Source: Alkalimarinus alittae
Lineage (GTDB): Bacteria; Pseudomonadota; Gammaproteobacteria; Pseudomonadales; Oleiphilaceae
Direction: 5' to 3'
DNA length: 64,000 nucleotides
Assembly (NCBI RefSeq): GCF_026016465.1
Contig: NZ_CP100390.1
Span: 1,526,001-1,590,000, forward strand
The notes under the pieces are model-generated. The model saw only the letters and a program-made list of their open reading frames with translations, searched no databases and was not told the origin of the DNA. Shown here in pieces: positions 25,537-34,830 of this stretch. A program made the translations under genes and the position numbers. The number at the start of each line of letters is the position of its first letter. The stretch's first letter is position 1.

Positions 25537-28500
25537 ATGCATCTTTTAGCAGCAAAACCCGGTGGCTTCGTCGACGACGAGGGCATTATCGACCTCGACC
25601 AGTCACCCGCTGATATCGTTATATTGTCTGCTGCCGATAGCTCCCTGGCAGCATTGGCGAGTAGTGCCGAGTCCTTACCTGAAGACTTTCCGAGCATTCG
25701 TTTGGCTAACTGGATGCAGTTGTTAAAGCCTGCGGCTTTTGACCTTTATCAGACGAAAGTGTTGGATCATGCACATGTCGTTATTGTCTCTTTACTGGGG
25801 GGACAAAACTACTGGCAGTACGGGTTTGAACGATTACAACAGTGGGCCTCTAAAAGTACAGATGATAACCCTCGGGTTTTGATTCTAGTGCCGGGTGACG
25901 ATACGCCTGATGACAGCTTGTTTGCTGCATCAACGGTGGCTGAGTCGTCTGCGGTTAAGATTTGGCGCTATTTGCGTGAAGGTGGGGTACTCAATAATCA
26001 GCATTTATTGTACTTTTTGGCTGATCAGTACATGGGGGGCTCATACAAGTGGCATGAACCTCAAGCATTGCCTCACTGCATGCTGTACATGCCTGGCTCG
26101 TCGCTGAAACATTCACAAGCAAGCTTTAGTGATTGGCAAGATCGTTGGCAACAGCAAAAAACTGATGCCCCTGTTTGCGCTGTTTTGTTTTATCGAAGCC
26201 ATCTGCAAAGTGCCAATACGGCAATGTTCGATGACTTGATTGTAACCTTGGAAGACCAAGGTATTAACCCGTTGCCTATTGCGGTTGCATCATTAAAAGA
26301 TGCTGAATCAATCGCACTGGTTAATGCGTTGATTGAGCAAAGTGGCGCTTGTTTGGTGCTTAATACAACCAGTTTTGCCAGCAATACGGTTTCTAGCCCA
26401 GACCTATCATCTGAGCCTACGTTATTTAAATCACCTTTTGCTAGAGCCTTACCTGTATTGCAGTTGGTCTTGTCTAGCAGTACAGAAGAAGACTGGGCTC
26501 AATACAGTCAGGGGTTACGCAGCCGTGATATTGCAATGCAAGTTGTCTTACCAGAAATGGATGGGCGTATTGTCACTCGGGCTATCAGTTTTAAAGCTGA
26601 AAGCCATTACAGTGATCGTTGCGAAATCTCAGTTGTCCGCTATGCATTGCAAGAGAATCGAGCAAAATTTGTTGCTGAGTTGGCCAGGCGATATTGCGCT
26701 TTATCGCTTAAAGAAAACAGCGAGAAACGCATTGCCCTGATACTGGCGAATTACCCAACCAAAGATGGACGCATAGGTAATGGCGTAGGTCTCGATACAC
26801 CGGCATCAACCATCAATATTTTAAACGCTTTTCAGCAAGCAGGTTTTGCGGTTGAAAATATTCCCGCCAACGGTACGGCATTGATTGAAGAATTGTTGGG
26901 GTCGGTTACTAACAACCCGAACACTCTACATCAGCTACCCTGTTGGCAAAGCATGGCCGTTGATGAGTATATGGAACACTTTAAGGCGATGCCACAAAGT
27001 TCTCAGGATGCCATTTGGCAGCAATGGGGCGCGCCTGAACAAGACCCTAAATGCCGCAACGGTCGTTTAATGCTTGCAGGCATTCGGTTAGGCGAGACCT
27101 TTATCGGTATTCAACCCGCCCGTGGTTTTAATATAGACCTGTTAGCGAATTATCATGACCCTGACCTGATTCCTCCCCACAGTTATTTGGCATTCTACTT
27201 CTGGTTGCGTCATTGCTATCAGGTTGATGCCATCGTGCATGTAGGTAAACACGGTAATCTGGAATGGCTGCCAGGCAAGGGGACGGCACTGTCTGACCAA
27301 TGCTGGCCAGATATCGCATTGGGCCCGATGCCACACTTTTATCCTTTTATTGTGAATGACCCTGGTGAAGGCGCGCAGGCTAAACGCCGTACTCAGGCCG
27401 TTATTATTGATCATTTAATGCCCCCCATGACGCGTGCTGAAACCTATGGCGATTTGGCCGATCTCGAAGGCTTAGTTGACGAGTATTATCAGGCAATGGG
27501 CATGGATGTTCGCCGTGAAGAATGGTTGCGAGAACAGATTTTACTAAAAGTTCAGCAAAGTAATGTCGCAGAGGAATTAGGTCTGGCTGCTGATGCCGCA
27601 GACGACAATACATTGATGCAGTTAGATGCCTACTTATGTGACATTAAAGAAGCACAAATTCGTCACGGTTTGCATATCCTTGGTGCTCTACCCGATACCG
27701 ATAAACTGAGTGACACGATCGTAGCTCTGCTACGTTTACCAAGAGGTAATGAGCCACACAGTCAGGGTATATTGCATAATCTGGCAATAGATTTTGACTT
27801 GACTGTTGAGGGTGAAAGCTTTGATCCATTGGCTGCGAGCAGTGAACCTTGGCTAGGCAATAAACCCCGGTTATTAATTGATCTGAGTGAGTCAGCGTGG
27901 CGAACTCAAGCCGATACCCGTGAGCGCTTGGAGCTGTTAGCTATGCAGTGGGTGAGTGATTATGTGTTGTCTGCTGATAGAGAAAGTGTTGATAAACTAA
28001 CGCTATCTTACCCTAACACAGCGGCCCAGCTACGATATGTGCAACACACTATTTTAAAGGCGCTTGAACAATCGGCAGTGCTTGAAATTCAATCGTTGAT
28101 ACAAGGTCTCAATGGGGTATTCGTTCCACCCGGGCCGAGTGGTGCGCCAACAAGAGGGCGTCTTGATACATTGCCGACAGGTCGTAACTTTTTCTCGTTA
28201 GATAATCGCGCGATACCTTCACCCGCGGCGTGGGCAATCGGTGAGCGTTCAGCACAGGCGTTGATAGAACGGCATTTACAAGAGCACGGTGATTACCCTA
28301 AACAAGTTGGGCTTTCTGTGTGGGGTACAGCCACCATGCGCACAGGTGGGGACGATATTGCCCAGGCTTTTGCCTTAATGGGGGTTAAGCCGATTTGGGC
28401 TGCGGGTTCACATCGTGTGGTTGATTTTGAAATCATGTCGGCCATGTTGTTAGGGCGACCGAGGATTGATGTCACTTTACGCGTGTCAGGCTTTTTTCGC

Positions 28501-29400
28501 GATGCATTTCCCAATGTAATGAAGTTATTTGATGCGGCGGTACAAGCGATTTCAGAATTTGAAGAGCCCGGTAAAACCAATACTATTCGTCAACATATCG
28601 AGGCCCGCCAGCAAGAACTATTGAGCGAAGGTTACAGTGAGGGTGACGCTAAGCGTCAAGCCAGTTATCGTGTGTTTGGCAGTAAACCTGGCGCTTATGG
28701 AGCGGGTCTGCAAGGCCTGATTGATGAGCGTTGTTGGGAGCAGCAAAGCGATTTAGCCGAAGCCTACTTAAATTGGGGTGGTTATGCTTACGGTAATGAC
28801 AAAGTTTCAGGCGATGGCGTCGAGGCTAAAACAGCGTTTCAAAACCGGCTATCAAAACTCGAAGCGGTGATTCAAAATCAGGATAACCGCGAACACGATA
28901 TCTTAGACTCAGATGACTACTATCAGTTTCAGGGCGGGATGACTAATGCTGTCAATACTTACCGTGGCGATATGCCAGTGGTTTATCACAATGATCACTC
29001 TAACCCATCTGCGCCAAAAATCCGCACATTAAAAGAAGAACTAAACCGTGTCATTCGCTCTAGGGTGTTGAACCCAAAGTGGATATCGTCAATGCAGGAA
29101 CATGGTTATAAAGGTGCGTTCGAAATGGCCGCCAGTATTGATTACCTCTTTGCCTATGATGCAACCACCAATCTGATTGCTGATTACCAGTACCAAAAGG
29201 TGGCTGATGCGTTAGTGTTTGATGAGCATAATCAGGCCTTTTTAAAAGAGCACAACCCGCACTCGCTTGAAGAAATGACTGAGCGTTTACTCGAAGCAAC
29301 ACAACGCGGATTGTGGCAGGAACCCGGTGAGTATGCCCAAAAATTACAAGACTTATTGTTAGAAATAGACGCAACACAAGAAGGGAATAGCCGTGTTTAA
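25537..29400 (+). CDS. cobN: Cobaltochelatase large subunit CobN
   Basis: 1287 aa, the usual size of CobN/ChlH-type chelatase subunits. Characteristic segments include [40 protein letters not shown], the metal-site region HSQGILHNL, and [16 protein letters not shown] near the C terminus. It inserts Co2+ into hydrogenobyrinic acid a,c-diamide, with ATP hydrolysis by partner subunits, here probably the fused ChlI-ChlD protein. It is the second gene after cobW and overlaps cobQ by eight bases. Confidence 0.96.
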   Translation: MHLLAAKPGGFVDDEGIIDLDQSPADIVILSAADSSLAALASSAESLPEDFPSIRLANWMQLLKPAAFDLYQTKVLDHAHVVIVSLLGGQNYWQYGFERLQQWASKSTDDNPRVLILVPGDDTPDDSLFAASTVAESSAVKIWRYLREGGVLNNQHLLYFLADQYMGGSYKWHEPQALPHCMLYMPGSSLKHSQASFSDWQDRWQQQKTDAPVCAVLFYRSHLQSANTAMFDDLIVTLEDQGINPLPIAVASLKDAESIALVNALIEQSGACLVLNTTSFASNTVSSPDLSSEPTLFKSPFARALPVLQLVLSSSTEEDWAQYSQGLRSRDIAMQVVLPEMDGRIVTRAISFKAESHYSDRCEISVVRYALQENRAKFVAELARRYCALSLKENSEKRIALILANYPTKDGRIGNGVGLDTPASTINILNAFQQAGFAVENIPANGTALIEELLGSVTNNPNTLHQLPCWQSMAVDEYMEHFKAMPQSSQDAIWQQWGAPEQDPKCRNGRLMLAGIRLGETFIGIQPARGFNIDLLANYHDPDLIPPHSYLAFYFWLRHCYQVDAIVHVGKHGNLEWLPGKGTALSDQCWPDIALGPMPHFYPFIVNDPGEGAQAKRRTQAVIIDHLMPPMTRAETYGDLADLEGLVDEYYQAMGMDVRREEWLREQILLKVQQSNVAEELGLAADAADDNTLMQLDAYLCDIKEAQIRHGLHILGALPDTDKLSDTIVALLRLPRGNEPHSQGILHNLAIDFDLTVEGESFDPLAASSEPWLGNKPRLLIDLSESAWRTQADTRERLELLAMQWVSDYVLSADRESVDKLTLSYPNTAAQLRYVQHTILKALEQSAVLEIQSLIQGLNGVFVPPGPSGAPTRGRLDTLPTGRNFFSLDNRAIPSPAAWAIGERSAQALIERHLQEHGDYPKQVGLSVWGTATMRTGGDDIAQAFALMGVKPIWAAGSHRVVDFEIMSAMLLGRPRIDVTLRVSGFFRDAFPNVMKLFDAAVQAISEFEEPGKTNTIRQHIEARQQELLSEGYSEGDAKRQASYRVFGSKPGAYGAGLQGLIDERCWEQQSDLAEAYLNWGGYAYGNDKVSGDGVEAKTAFQNRLSKLEAVIQNQDNREHDILDSDDYYQFQGGMTNAVNTYRGDMPVVYHNDHSNPSAPKIRTLKEELNRVIRSRVLNPKWISSMQEHGYKGAFEMAASIDYLFAYDATTNLIADYQYQKVADALVFDEHNQAFLKEHNPHSLEEMTERLLEATQRGLWQEPGEYAQKLQDLLLEIDATQEGNSRV

Positions 29401-30895
29401 AAATCCACACACCCTCATGGTTCAGGGCACAACCTCAGACGCCGGTAAAAGCATTCTGGTGACTGCACTTTGCAGAATATTAGCCCGTCACAAGGTGGGT
29501 GTTGCCCCTTTTAAACCCCAAAATATGGCACTTAATAGTGCCGTTACGATTGAAGGGGGTGAGATAGGCAGAGCGCAAGCGGTTCAGGCAGAAGCCTGTT
29601 ATTTACCCGCTTCGGTTGCAATGAACCCAGTATTGCTAAAGCCTAACAGTGATTGCGGATCGCAGGTGATTGTCAACGGGCGTGCTATTGGCAATATGCA
29701 AGCTAAGGAATATCACGAGTTCAAACCTGAATTACTTGAAACCGTGACTGACGCTCACCGAGCGCTGCAAGAAAAATATTCAGTGGTTGTAGTGGAGGGC
29801 GCAGGTAGCCCTGCAGAAATTAACTTGCGTGAGCATGATATTGCCAATATGGGGTTTGCTGAGCGGGTCGATTGCCCGGTCATTATTGTGGCAGATATTG
29901 ATCGTGGTGGCGTGTTTGCACACCTGTTAGGCACTTATGAACTGCTAAGTGAATCTGAACAGCAGCGCGTGAAAGGGTTTGTGATTAACCGGTTTAGGGG
30001 CGATGTGTCTCTGCTTGAATCAGGGTTGAGGTGGTTAGAAGAACGTACTTCTGTGCCGGTGTTGGGGGTTATTCCGTATATCCAAAACCTGCATATTGAA
30101 GCAGAAGATAGTATTTCACAAAACCAAAAAGACAATGCCGCAAGCCGTTATCAACAGTTAAAAGTGGTTATTCCTGCTTACCCGAGAGCCAGTAATCATA
30201 CCGACTTTGATGTGTTGCGTATGCATCCGCAAGTCGACTGTCAGTTTATGAAAGGGGTTCAACAATTCAACGGAGCAGACTTAATCATTTTGCCCGGCAG
30301 CAAGAGTGTGCGTAGTGATTTGCAGTGGTTAATCGAGAGTGGTTGGCAAGCCATCATAGAACGACATTTACGCTTAGGCGGCAAGGTAGTGGGTATCTGT
30401 GGTGGTTTTCAAATGCTCGGAAAGGCAATACATGACCCCGATGCTGTCGAATCAGCCGCAGGCTCAAGTAATGCACTTTCGTTACTCAATATGGAAACAA
30501 CGCTCACCGGTGAAAAGACCTTGCGTAATGTGCAAGGCGTGAGTGTAGACAAACATATACCGGTTACCGGTTATGAGATTCATGCGGGGGTTAGTCAGGG
30601 TGAGGCGTTAGATTCCCCTGTATTTTCCATCAGTCATAAAGACTCCAGCGAAACGTTTTTTGATGGCGCGATCAATCAAGACAACACCGTATTAGGCACC
30701 TACATCCACGGTGTATTTGATCAGCCAGAGTTACTCGACTCCCTTTTGCAGTGGGCTGGTTTGGCAACTGTTGAAGCATTTGATTACCCCGCTTACCGAG
30801 GGCAACAAATTGATCGACTCGCGACAGAAGTAGAAAAAGCTTTACCGTTTGAATTATTGAAGTCGCTACTGTCTTTACCGGTTGAAAAAGCGTGA
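29393..30895 (+). CDS. cobQ: Cobyric acid synthase
   Basis: 500 aa. The N-terminal domain has [20 protein letters not shown] (P-loop-like) and [11 protein letters not shown]; the C-terminal glutamine amidotransferase domain has [15 protein letters not shown], the Cys nucleophile in [10 protein letters not shown], and the catalytic His in GTYIHGVFD. It amidates side chains b, d, e and g. GTG at 29393 is chosen for the family's N-terminal alignment and an AGGG seven bases upstream; ATG 29417 is an alternative. Confidence 0.95.
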   Translation: MFKNPHTLMVQGTTSDAGKSILVTALCRILARHKVGVAPFKPQNMALNSAVTIEGGEIGRAQAVQAEACYLPASVAMNPVLLKPNSDCGSQVIVNGRAIGNMQAKEYHEFKPELLETVTDAHRALQEKYSVVVVEGAGSPAEINLREHDIANMGFAERVDCPVIIVADIDRGGVFAHLLGTYELLSESEQQRVKGFVINRFRGDVSLLESGLRWLEERTSVPVLGVIPYIQNLHIEAEDSISQNQKDNAASRYQQLKVVIPAYPRASNHTDFDVLRMHPQVDCQFMKGVQQFNGADLIILPGSKSVRSDLQWLIESGWQAIIERHLRLGGKVVGICGGFQMLGKAIHDPDAVESAAGSSNALSLLNMETTLTGEKTLRNVQGVSVDKHIPVTGYEIHAGVSQGEALDSPVFSISHKDSSETFFDGAINQDNTVLGTYIHGVFDQPELLDSLLQWAGLATVEAFDYPAYRGQQIDRLATEVEKALPFELLKSLLSLPVEKA

Positions 30896-31839
30896 TGATG
30901 GATACCTTCGTGATCGTGTTGTTAGCGCTTATTTTTGATCGCATGTTGGGAGAAGCAAAACGGTTTCATCCGCTGGTCGGCTTTGGCAATATCGCAAACC
31001 GTATTGAGCAAGGGCTGAATAATGGCGCTCATAAGAAATTAAAAGGGTTGATAGCCGTGTTTATAGCGATAGCCCCTATAACGTTTGTTTTTGTGCTGAT
31101 TGATAGCCTACTGCAAGATGTTTCAGTGTTATACATGCTTTTTTCTGCGTTCGTATTGTATTTAGCCATTGGCTGGCAGAGCCTTATTCAGCATGCCTTG
31201 AATATCAGCCAACCTTTACAGCAGAAAAATCTGGCGCAAGCCAGAAAAGCCGTTTCCCTGATTGTGAGCCGTGATACCGAGCATTTATCTGAAACAGATA
31301 TTGCAAAAGCCGCAACAGAATCTGTGTTAGAAAATGGCTCAGATGCCATATTTTCGGCCATCTTCTGGTTTTGTGTATTGGGTGTGCCAGGGGTTGTTAT
31401 TTATCGTTTAAGTAACACCCTTGATGCGATGTGGGGCTATAAAAACGAACGCTTTATTGCATTTGGTTGGGCGGCAGCCAGGTTTGATGATCTGTTGAAT
31501 TTGATACCTGCCCGTTTAACCGCCCTGAGTTATTCGTTTGTTGGCAATACAAGGTTGGCACTTAAGTGTTGGCGGCAACAAGGCTTTAGCTGGAAAAGCC
31601 CCAATGCAGGCCCTGTGATGGCCGCCGGAGCAGGCGCATTGAATGTGTCTCTGGGTGGGGCGGCTCAATACCATAATGAATTACAAATAAGGCAAGCATT
31701 AGGGCCTGATGTGGATATGGGTGGAGAGATACCGGTCGCTGAATCCATTAACAAGGCTTGTGAATTATTGAATAGAGCCTTACTACTATGGTTACTGGTG
31801 ATTGCCATTGTCAGTGTCGGCCTGGGGTTGTTGTTATGA
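30895..31839 (+). CDS. cbiB: Adenosylcobinamide-phosphate synthase (CbiB/CobD)
   Basis: 314 aa integral membrane protein. It carries DRMLGEAKRFHPLVGFG near the N terminus and ESVLENGSDAIFSAIFWF, GYKNERFIAFGWAAARFDDLLN and SPNAGPVMAAGAGAL, all CbiB signatures. It attaches the aminopropanol arm (or its phosphate) to cobyric acid at the membrane. Three consecutive start codons exist; the ATG overlapping the cobQ stop is used here. Its stop overlaps the start of cobC. Confidence 0.94.
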   Translation: MMDTFVIVLLALIFDRMLGEAKRFHPLVGFGNIANRIEQGLNNGAHKKLKGLIAVFIAIAPITFVFVLIDSLLQDVSVLYMLFSAFVLYLAIGWQSLIQHALNISQPLQQKNLAQARKAVSLIVSRDTEHLSETDIAKAATESVLENGSDAIFSAIFWFCVLGVPGVVIYRLSNTLDAMWGYKNERFIAFGWAAARFDDLLNLIPARLTALSYSFVGNTRLALKCWRQQGFSWKSPNAGPVMAAGAGALNVSLGGAAQYHNELQIRQALGPDVDMGGEIPVAESINKACELLNRALLLWLLVIAIVSVGLGLLL

Positions 31840-32891
31840 TTAAGGCTGAAACATTTTTGCCTTTGCATGGCGGTGATTTAGAAGCGGCTTCTGCTCAATA
31901 TGGTATTCCTGTCGATCAATGGGTAGACCTGTCTACGGGGATTAATCCCGAACCTTATCCTGTGGATTCGATATCATCAGCGGCATTTAATCGATTACCT
32001 TATCTATCAGACGCATTTAATCAGGCCGTAGCGTCTTATTATAAGGCGGATAACGTTATACCCGTTTCAGGCACTCAGGCGGCGATACAGGCTTTGCCTA
32101 AGCTGTTATTAAAACAACCTATTCTGATCCCGGAAACGGGTTATAAAGAACATGAAAAACATTGGTCAAAAACAGAATCTGTCATTGATCACTATCCTTC
32201 TTGCCATAGTGAAGAGGCCATTGATTATATTCAAACAACCCTCACTCGAAATCCGCAGCAGCATCTGTTGGTGGTAAACCCAAACAATCCTACGGGTGTA
32301 ATATTTTCTAGGGAACAACTCCTAAATTGGGCGAGTCAATTAGCGGAAGGGTCATATTTGATAGTGGATGAAGCGTTTATGGACTTAACACCCGACAAAA
32401 GCTTACTAGAAAATTCATTGCCAGATAACATCGTCGTATTGCGTTCTTTTGGTAAGTTCTTTGGCTTAGCGGGTATTCGGTTAGGCTTTGTTTTTTCAAA
32501 TACAGGTTTAATTCAAAAACTGTCTGATGCGCTTGGGTTGTGGCAGGTGAATGGGCCTGCACAAGCATTAGCCATTCAAGCATTAACTGATCGTGACTGG
32601 CAGACAAGGGCTCGTATTTCAATTGCTCAAAATGCCCAAATGACGCAGGCAATATTTTTACCATTAATCACTCAATATGAAGTTGAGAGGGCGGTGCATG
32701 CCGGGTTGTTTTCGTCTTATTTCTTAAACAAAAAAGATGCACTCAAGATCAGTCAATTTTTTGCTAAGAGGGGGGTTCTATTACGTGTTATCTTTTTAGG
32801 TCATGAGAAAGCCATTTTGAGAATAGGTTTGTTATCTGAGCGTGAATTAGATGCAAAGAACCAAGTCGTACAGGCGATAAATAATTATTAA
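31836..32891 (+). CDS. cobC: Threonine-phosphate decarboxylase-like PLP enzyme (CobC/CobD)
   Basis: 351 aa, starting at the ATG within the cbiB stop (ATGA overlap). It is a fold-type I PLP enzyme: VVNPNNPTG, DEAFMDLTP, and the Schiff-base lysine in LRSFGKFFGLAGIRLGF. The N-terminal HGGDLEAASAQYG is typical of B12-linked CobC/CobD proteins. It supplies the (R)-1-amino-2-propanol phosphate linker from L-threonine phosphate. It ends the cobW-N-Q-B-C operon. Confidence 0.93.
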   Translation: MIKAETFLPLHGGDLEAASAQYGIPVDQWVDLSTGINPEPYPVDSISSAAFNRLPYLSDAFNQAVASYYKADNVIPVSGTQAAIQALPKLLLKQPILIPETGYKEHEKHWSKTESVIDHYPSCHSEEAIDYIQTTLTRNPQQHLLVVNPNNPTGVIFSREQLLNWASQLAEGSYLIVDEAFMDLTPDKSLLENSLPDNIVVLRSFGKFFGLAGIRLGFVFSNTGLIQKLSDALGLWQVNGPAQALAIQALTDRDWQTRARISIAQNAQMTQAIFLPLITQYEVERAVHAGLFSSYFLNKKDALKISQFFAKRGVLLRVIFLGHEKAILRIGLLSERELDAKNQVVQAINNY

Positions 32892-32896
32892 TATTA

Positions 32897-32920
32897 AGCA
32901 GCATCGCTTTACGAGCTGCT
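32897..32920 (+). terminator. Weak hairpin after cobC
   Basis: AGCAGC (32897-32902) and TCG pair with CGA and GCTGCT (32915-32920), with one bulged A. Only a short, interrupted T stretch follows, so termination may be partial and hupE could receive read-through. Confidence 0.4.
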
Positions 32921-32954
32921 ACATAGTTTTAAATACTAACTAAGGAGAAATAAA

Positions 32955-33533
32955 ATGAAAAAAGTTGCACTAATGTTGATCGGTTTGTTCGCTACTCTTC
33001 CGGGTATTGCTTTTGCACATGCTGGTGGCGGTGAGTTAACAGGGTTTATGCATGGCTTCGGGCACCCAATAGGTGGCTTAGACCACATGTTGGCCATGGT
33101 CGCTGTAGGTCTTTGGGCGGCACAGTCTGGTGGTAAAGCATCATGGGTGGTGCCTTGCACGTTTGTCGGTGTCATGGTGTTAGGGGGTATTCTTGGTTTC
33201 TCGGGTGTGTCTCTACCGTTTGTCGAAGAAGGCATACTAGTGTCTATTTTGATTTTAGGTGTGTTGATCGCCAGTGCTTACAAAGCGCCGTTAGTATTCA
33301 GCAGCCTTATTGTTGGCCTGTTTGCTATTTTTCATGGTCATGCACATGGCACAGAAATGCCGGTTTCAATGAGTGCTGCAACTTATGCAATCGGCTTTGC
33401 GCTAGCAACAGCCATGCTTCACTTTGCAGGTATTGGCATGGGTATGTTGATGAAACAAGCAAATGTTCAAGCGGTTAGTCGATTGGCGGGTGGAGTCATT
33501 GCACTGGGTGGAGTCTATTTAGCGATTGCCTGA
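32955..33533 (+). CDS. hupE: HupE/UreJ-family nickel/cobalt permease
   Basis: 192 aa with a signal-like first helix ending FAHAGGG, the family's metal-binding HPIGGLDHMLAMVAVGLWA block, and about six further hydrophobic segments. Another His-rich bend reads FHGHAHGTEMP. HupE/UreJ proteins import Ni2+ or Co2+; the position directly after the cobalamin operon, with no hydrogenase or urease genes in view, favours cobalt. TAAGGAG precedes the ATG, and a strong terminator follows the stop. Confidence 0.9.
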   Translation: MKKVALMLIGLFATLPGIAFAHAGGGELTGFMHGFGHPIGGLDHMLAMVAVGLWAAQSGGKASWVVPCTFVGVMVLGGILGFSGVSLPFVEEGILVSILILGVLIASAYKAPLVFSSLIVGLFAIFHGHAHGTEMPVSMSAATYAIGFALATAMLHFAGIGMGMLMKQANVQAVSRLAGGVIALGGVYLAIA

Positions 33534-33541
33534 TTAATAAG

Positions 33542-33577
33542 AGTAAGTCGCGCACAGTCGCGACTTACTTTGTTCTT
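33542..33577 (+). terminator. Strong intrinsic terminator after hupE
   Basis: A perfect 11-bp stem, AGTAAGTCGCG (33542-33552) with CGCGACTTACT (33559-33569), a six-base loop, and a T-rich tail TTGTTCTT. It closes the cobalamin locus. Confidence 0.9.
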
Positions 33578-33610
33578 GGGTAAGCTTATTTATAAATATA
33601 AGGGGATTGA

Positions 33611-34408
33611 ATGGAACTCGAAATAACAGTAGTAGATGCTTTTACAGATTCTGTTTTTGGCGGAAACCCAGCAGCCGTGATTATTACCGATGAATGGCTA
33701 TCCGATGATTTAATGCAGTCTATAGCGTCAGAAAATAACCTTTCTGAGACCGCTTTCTTAGTTTTGGCTGGAACATCAGTCTATCAAATTCGATGGTTTT
33801 CACCACTTACTGAAATCGATTTTTGTGGGCATGCTACCCTGGCCTCCGCTTTCGTCTTGTTTGACAAGAGCCCAGGGTTAACCCGTATTACCTTTACCGC
33901 ACAGGCCGTTGGAGAGTTGATCGTAGAGAAAACTGAATCAGGCAAGATTCAGATGGATTTTCCGAATACCAAACCTCAGAAGGTTAGCGTCATCCCTGAC
34001 AACTTGATAGCCGGCCTCTCTATTCCTCCGGTAGATGTTTATAGTAACTCGCAAGCATATTTCGTGATTTATGAATCTGAGTCTGAAGTGTTATCTGTGC
34101 AACGCAACAACGAATCCCTGGTGCTACTCAAACCGCTTGATGTGGTGGTGACCTGTCAGTCAGAAGCGCAAGAATACGATTTTGTATCTAGGTACTTTTG
34201 GCCAGCGAATGGCGGAGACGAAGACCCTGTTACGGGCTCTATTCATACAGGTCTAGCTCCGCTTTGGGCTGATCGTCTTGGTAAGAAAGACTTGGTAGCG
34301 TATCAAGCCTCAAAGCGTGGTGGTGTACTCAACTGTTTGGTTTCAGGAGACAGGGTGCTCATTTCTGGCAATGCCGTTCAGTATTTGAGAGGCGTTATCA
34401 CTGTTTAG
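33611..34408 (+). CDS. PhzF-family isomerase/epimerase
   Basis: 265 aa with the PhzF fold hallmarks VDAFTDSVFGGNPAAV at the N terminus, the catalytic Glu in NNLSETAFLV, FCGHATLASAFVLF, and the C-terminal GGDEDPVTGSIHTGLAPLWA. Family members isomerise small acids such as the phenazine precursor DHHA; most, like this one, have unknown substrates. No phenazine genes are nearby, but the next gene encodes a chorismate-family protein. AAGGGGATTG precedes the ATG. Confidence 0.9.
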   Translation: MELEITVVDAFTDSVFGGNPAAVIITDEWLSDDLMQSIASENNLSETAFLVLAGTSVYQIRWFSPLTEIDFCGHATLASAFVLFDKSPGLTRITFTAQAVGELIVEKTESGKIQMDFPNTKPQKVSVIPDNLIAGLSIPPVDVYSNSQAYFVIYESESEVLSVQRNNESLVLLKPLDVVVTCQSEAQEYDFVSRYFWPANGGDEDPVTGSIHTGLAPLWADRLGKKDLVAYQASKRGGVLNCLVSGDRVLISGNAVQYLRGVITV

Positions 34409-34509
34409 TGTCATAATTTTCTAACAAGACCAGACACAGCTATTATGGTTGGTAGAGAAATCAAACGTTTTGTTAGATCTGAGTGTTTTATTAAAATTAA
34501 GGAATAAAA

Positions 34510-34830
34510 TTGATATACCAAAACAATATTGAGCCTGAAAATTGTTCGGGAATGGAGGATATCCGCACAGAGATAGACAACATGGATAGAGACATTATCG
34601 CTATTCTGGGTAAACGGTTTCAATATGTTAAAGCGGCATCAAAGTTTAAAACTTCGGAAACATCTGTTCGCGCCCCTGAGCGATTTAAAGCGATGCTTGA
34701 ACAGCGCCGGTCCTGGGCTTTATCAGAAGGTTTATGTCCAGGTGCAATTGAGAAAATGTATCGTGATTTAGTTAATCACTTTATCAAAGAAGAAATGTCT
34801 AAATGGAAATCAGACTCATCAGACGCATAA
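34510..34830 (+). CDS. Isochorismate-pyruvate lyase/chorismate mutase-like protein
   Basis: 106 aa, the length of PchB-like AroQ-fold proteins. EDIRTEIDNMDRDIIAILGKR is the first helix with the catalytic-type Arg, followed by FKTSETSVRAPERFKAML with PchB-like spacing. Members convert isochorismate to salicylate and pyruvate or rearrange chorismate. The start is a TTG, six bases after AAGGAA; an ATG at codon 15 is the alternative. No salicylate-using genes are adjacent. It overlaps the next gene by 28 bases. Confidence 0.82.
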   Translation: MIYQNNIEPENCSGMEDIRTEIDNMDRDIIAILGKRFQYVKAASKFKTSETSVRAPERFKAMLEQRRSWALSEGLCPGAIEKMYRDLVNHFIKEEMSKWKSDSSDA

